DNA of 9,080 nucleotides from an uncultured delta proteobacterium. GTDB taxonomy: Bacteria; Myxococcota_A; Polyangia; Polyangiales; Ga0077539. The stretch spans positions 1-9,080 of the forward strand of contig CAISKJ010000827.1 of the NCBI GenBank assembly GCA_903885885.1, written 5' to 3'. The translations under genes and the position numbers were made by a program. Below the pieces are notes generated by a model. It made no database searches and was not told the origin of the DNA. It was given only the letters and a program-made list of their open reading frames with translations. Numbering within the stretch: position 1 is the first letter of the stretch; each line of letters begins with the position of its first letter. Below, in pieces: positions 7,211-9,080 of the stretch.

Positions 7211-7519
7211 CACCCTCCGCGGAGAGCATTCGAGTGCTCCGCGGCCGACTTCAACGTCGCCGACGGAGCATCCGAGCGCTCGCAGTGGGACATCGATGTC
7301 GCATCGGGAGCCTTGGAGTGCTCTGCGAACGACATCGAAGTCGCCCACGAAGCACCGGAGTGCTCTCCGGTGGACTCCAATGTCGCGAGATGAGCACTGG
7401 AGTGCTCCTACGGGTGACTTCGAAGTCGCGAGAGGAGCATTCGAGTGCTCCTACGGGTGACTTCGAGGTCGGTGGGCGAGTGAGCGCCGTGTACCGGCTA
7501 CAAGGCCAGGCGGACCCCT
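7211..7519. other. Convergent intergenic region occupied by the repeat array
   Basis: About 309 bases between the probable stop of the helical protein (7210) and the stop of the Rpn-like gene (7520). All of it up to about 7477 is the 42-bp array; 7478-7519 holds nothing I can identify. No T-run terminator is seen on either strand, so the palindromes may serve that role, or termination may be factor-dependent. Confidence 0.6.
7224..7477. repeat. Array of six 42/43-bp repeats, each with two palindromes phased at about 21 bp
   Basis: Units start at 7224, 7266, 7308, 7350, 7392 and 7435 (steps 42, 42, 42, 42, 43). Each has palindrome A, of the form GAGCA-N6-TGCTC (best copy GAGCACTGGAGTGCTC at 7392), then 7-8 variable bases. 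Palindrome B follows, of the form GACWTCGAWGTC (perfect 12-mers GACATCGATGTC at 7289 and GACTTCGAAGTC at 7416), and another 7 variable bases. Both types share a TTCGAR core in their best copies, so the array probably grew from a 21-bp unit. Dyad centres fall every 21 bp (22 within units 5 and 6), about two helical turns, so all sites face the same side. It fills the gap between convergent genes. Function unknown: a protein-binding array, RNA hairpins or a selfish repeat are all possible. Confidence 0.85.
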
Positions 7520-8446
7520 TCAGCGAGCGCGAAAGATGTCGGCGACGCGCGCGGCGGTGACGGCCCGTGTGAGCCATCGCTGGAGCACTTCGGCGCGGGC
7601 CTCGGCATCGAGCTGCGCCCTACGCGTCGCCGTGAGCGAGATGCCACGCGCGCCAAGCGTCAGCACGATCGCGTTGCGGAGGCCCCTGACCTCCCCCTTT
7701 TCGATGCCCTCTTGCAGCCCCTGCAAGAAGATGCTGCTGCTCTTGATGACCTCGGGTTCCACCAGTGCCATAACGACCTCGCGAAGGCCTTGAGAGCGGC
7801 GCGACGACCGCGCAAACACAGAGAGCGCTGCGGCAGCGTCCGCGAACTCTCGACGCGAATGTGCCCGCTCTCGAACTGCCTGTACAGCCCGCGCCACGCC
7901 CGCCTTCGACGCGTCGGCCGCGAAGGGAACGAACACGGGCCACAGCACGCCAGGGCGCGCGAGGAGCTCCTCGGCGGGGCGCTGATACACCCGATCGATC
8001 ATCCACGAGACCACGCCGCGGGCCTCCGCGTCGTCGGGCGTGACCGCGTGATTGCCAATGGTGCTGTGGTCTCCGTCGGGACCGTTGAGCAGGACCGCCA
8101 CCGTGAGTACACGCGCCGGGAGCGGCGGCGGCGCGCGCTGCGGGAGGGCTGCCTTCTCGCGCGCGGCGTCCTCGTCGCGGAGCGCCGCGAGAATCTGATA
8201 CTGGTACTCCTGCGCGCGAAAGCCGAAGTCGCTGTCGGGCTCCCAGCACCACTCGGCGTGCAGCGCGACGCGGTCTTCGATGCGGTGAACGAGCAGCGCC
8301 TTGTCGATGCGACGCTCGCGCGCGGCGAGCTGTGAGTCGAGCCACCGCGGCGCCTCCGACGCGCTGGCGCCCGCGACGAACACGCGCACGAGATCCGCGG
8401 GGTGCTGCGTCGCAATGTGACGAAGCGTGAGGTCGACGTCGCCCAT
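7520..8446 (-). CDS. Rpn-like PD-(D/E)XK nuclease (recombination-promoting nuclease / putative transposase family)
   Basis: A protein of 308 residues. MGDVDLTLRHIATQHPADLVRVF at the start, RWLDSQLAARERRIDKALLV (35-53) and LHAEWCWEPD (62-71) match the myxobacterial branch of the Rpn/YhgA-like family: a Mg-dependent nuclease domain at 1-170, then a helical C-terminal tail. Asp48 and Glu65 fit the PD-(D/E)XK acidic residues. The usual Lys/Gln two positions after the Glu is Cys67, so activity is uncertain. Near VIKSSSIFLQGLQEGIEKGE (about 233-252) it resembles the family's helical linker. I choose ATG 8446: the longer open frame to 8713 adds 89 residues that lie in the low-GC foreign segment antisense to another gene and show no family similarity. 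No strong ribosome site is visible (GAGAAG, 9 bases ahead), and the upstream DNA is replaced within about 40-70 bases, so its native promoter may be lost. Confidence 0.8.
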   Translation of the reverse strand: MGDVDLTLRHIATQHPADLVRVFVAGASASEAPRWLDSQLAARERRIDKALLVHRIEDRVALHAEWCWEPDSDFGFRAQEYQYQILAALRDEDAAREKAALPQRAPPPLPARVLTVAVLLNGPDGDHSTIGNHAVTPDDAEARGVVSWMIDRVYQRPAEELLARPGVLWPVFVPFAADASKAGVARAVQAVRERAHSRREFADAAAALSVFARSSRRSQGLREVVMALVEPEVIKSSSIFLQGLQEGIEKGEVRGLRNAIVLTLGARGISLTATRRAQLDAEARAEVLQRWLTRAVTAARVADIFRAR

Positions 8447-8479
8447 GGAGCGCGTCTTCTCAACGCGCGTGCCATCACG

Positions 8480-8515
8480 CAAAACAGCTTGCAGACAGTT
8501 GGTTGCGATTGGGTG
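8480..8515. other. Composition break: GC-rich host DNA to about 50% GC DNA
   Basis: GC per 60-base line falls from about 80% (8341-8400) and 63% (8401-8460) to about 45-52% (for example 8581-8640 and 8701-8760) and stays there to the end. The break leaves the Rpn gene without its upstream region and an acyl-CoA synthetase without its first domain. No inverted repeat, insertion sequence end or target duplication is visible at the join. Confidence 0.75.
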
Positions 8516-8938
8516 GGGTGGCGGAATGGCGATATTGGCTACATTGATGCCGAAGGCTTTGTGTATATCCTCGACCGCCTCAAAGAGATGATCAACCGTG
8601 GGGGCTACAAGATCTATTGCGCGGTAGTAGAAAATGTTCTGCTGCAAGTGCCGGGTATCCTTGAAGCGGCGCTTGTGGGGCGGCCCGATCCTGTTCTGGG
8701 CGAACGGATTCACGCATTTGTCTATACGAACTTGTCCACGCTAGACGAGGGTGCCATACGCGCATTTTGCAACGATCGTCTGGCGGACTATCAAGTTCCA
8801 GAGACGTTCACTGTAACGAACTTGCCCTTACCTCGAAACTCCGCGGGTCAGGTGGCCAAGTTGGAATTGCGCGCTATGGCTTCACAACTCCCTCCCTTCG
8901 TCAAGTCAGTATCAAGCCAAATCGAACGCACGCATTGA
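8500..8938 (+). pseudogene. C-terminal fragment of an AMP-forming acyl-CoA synthetase/ligase
   Basis: About 145 codons of the C-terminal (AMP-binding_C) domain, with the 5' part of the gene missing. Recognisable parts in order are GWRNGDIGYIDAEGFVYILD (the aspartate-containing motif, A7), RLKEMINRGGYKIY (hinge, A8), VENVLLQVPGILEAALVGRP, and PLPRNSAGQVAKLELR (A10). Full-length enzymes are about 500-550 residues, so about 70% is absent. The frame runs upstream to an ATG at 8402, but those codons are antisense to the Rpn gene and do not resemble the family; homology begins near 8505. In A10 the catalytic lysine of NxxGK is replaced by Gln (SAGQ), so the adenylating step would be impaired even in a whole protein. 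Codon use is that of a moderate-GC organism, unlike every other gene here. It is either a remnant left by recombination or one side of a chimeric assembly. Confidence 0.83.
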
Positions 8939-9080
8939 GATGCGCCGATCCTGTGCACGTTTTAGTAAACCAAGTGGAGCTTCAAATGATGGCAACCAAC
9001 TGCCGGCAAGTCTTGTTGACGGCGCTGCTCCTAAAGATGGCGGTCGATTGAGAGCTTGTAATGAGAGCTGTGTTGTGCAC
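8939..9080. other. Low-GC tail without a convincing gene
   Basis: 142 bases at about 48% GC after the synthetase stop. A 21-codon frame (ATG 8986 to TGA 9051) has GGAG about 8 bases ahead, but its peptide resembles nothing I know and it is too short to call. TGTGCAC occurs near 8952 and again at the very end (9074-9080), probably by chance. Confidence 0.4.

Noticed and set aside
7224..7477. CRISPR array or plasmid iteron origin
   Set aside because: There are no spacers of uniform length between identical repeats, no cas genes, no replication protein gene and no AT-rich melting region. The 21-bp phasing alone is not enough to call iterons.
7211..7560. 42-bp repeats as a 14-residue protein repeat
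   Set aside because: Several frames on both strands are open because the units are near multiples of three and GC-rich. The 43-bp step shifts the frame between units, and what is conserved is symmetry rather than codons.
8402..8499. Upstream part of the synthetase reading frame from ATG 8402
   Set aside because: These codons are the antisense of the Rpn gene, GC-rich and without similarity to acyl-CoA synthetases; the frame is open by chance.
8447..8713. 89-residue N-terminal extension of the Rpn-like protein
   Set aside because: It lies in the low-GC segment antisense to the synthetase fragment, and its residues do not resemble the family, whose proteins typically begin at MGDxDxTLRH.
8986..9051. 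21-codon small gene with GGAG upstream
   Set aside because: Too short, no similarity I can recognise, and in a segment of doubtful origin.

Overview
The window is very GC-rich (roughly 65-80% per line) from base 1 to about 8480, then drops to about 45-52% GC for the last 600 bases. The GC-rich part has strong G/C preference at third codon positions, GTG and TTG starts, and protein families of myxobacterial flavour (an Rpn-like nuclease of the MGDxDxTLRH type and an all-helical hypothetical protein). I infer a member of the Myxococcota, at moderate confidence. The last 600 bases look like DNA of different origin, or a chimeric join.

Layout. Positions 1-4402 (minus strand) hold a tightly coupled operon read right to left: a DUF4007 protein (SspB-like, 3443-4402), a large P-loop ATPase (SspC-like, 51-3446) and the first 18 codons of a PP-loop ATP pyrophosphatase (SspD/DndC-like, 1-54, cut by the window edge just after its SGGK motif). 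This is the gene order of the Ssp single-strand DNA phosphorothioation machinery. A roughly 100-bp divergent promoter region (4403-4500) carries a perfect 19-bp palindrome. Reading the other way are an XRE helix-turn-helix protein fused to an S24 (LexA-like) self-cleaving domain (4501-5349) and, overlapping it by 4 bases, a nuclease (5346-6311) with an N-terminal region like the sulfur-binding domain of ScoMcrA-type enzymes and a C-terminal HNH domain. Together this reads as a phosphorothioate modification-restriction locus. The modification genes sit on one side. A controller-like repressor plus the restriction gene sit on the other, like the C/R/M layout of some type II restriction-modification systems, but with a repressor that may be inactivated by self-cleavage.

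Downstream, 6394-7210 encodes an unrecognised helical protein with a probable frameshift in a C6 tract. From 7211 to 7519, between convergent genes, lies an array of six 42/43-bp repeats. Each repeat holds two palindromes, and the palindrome centres fall every 21-22 bp (about two helical turns). 7520-8446 (minus) is an Rpn-like PD-(D/E)XK nuclease. From about 8480-8515 the composition changes abruptly. 8500-8938 is the C-terminal fragment of an AMP-forming acyl-CoA synthetase with no N-terminal part, followed by about 140 bases with no convincing gene.
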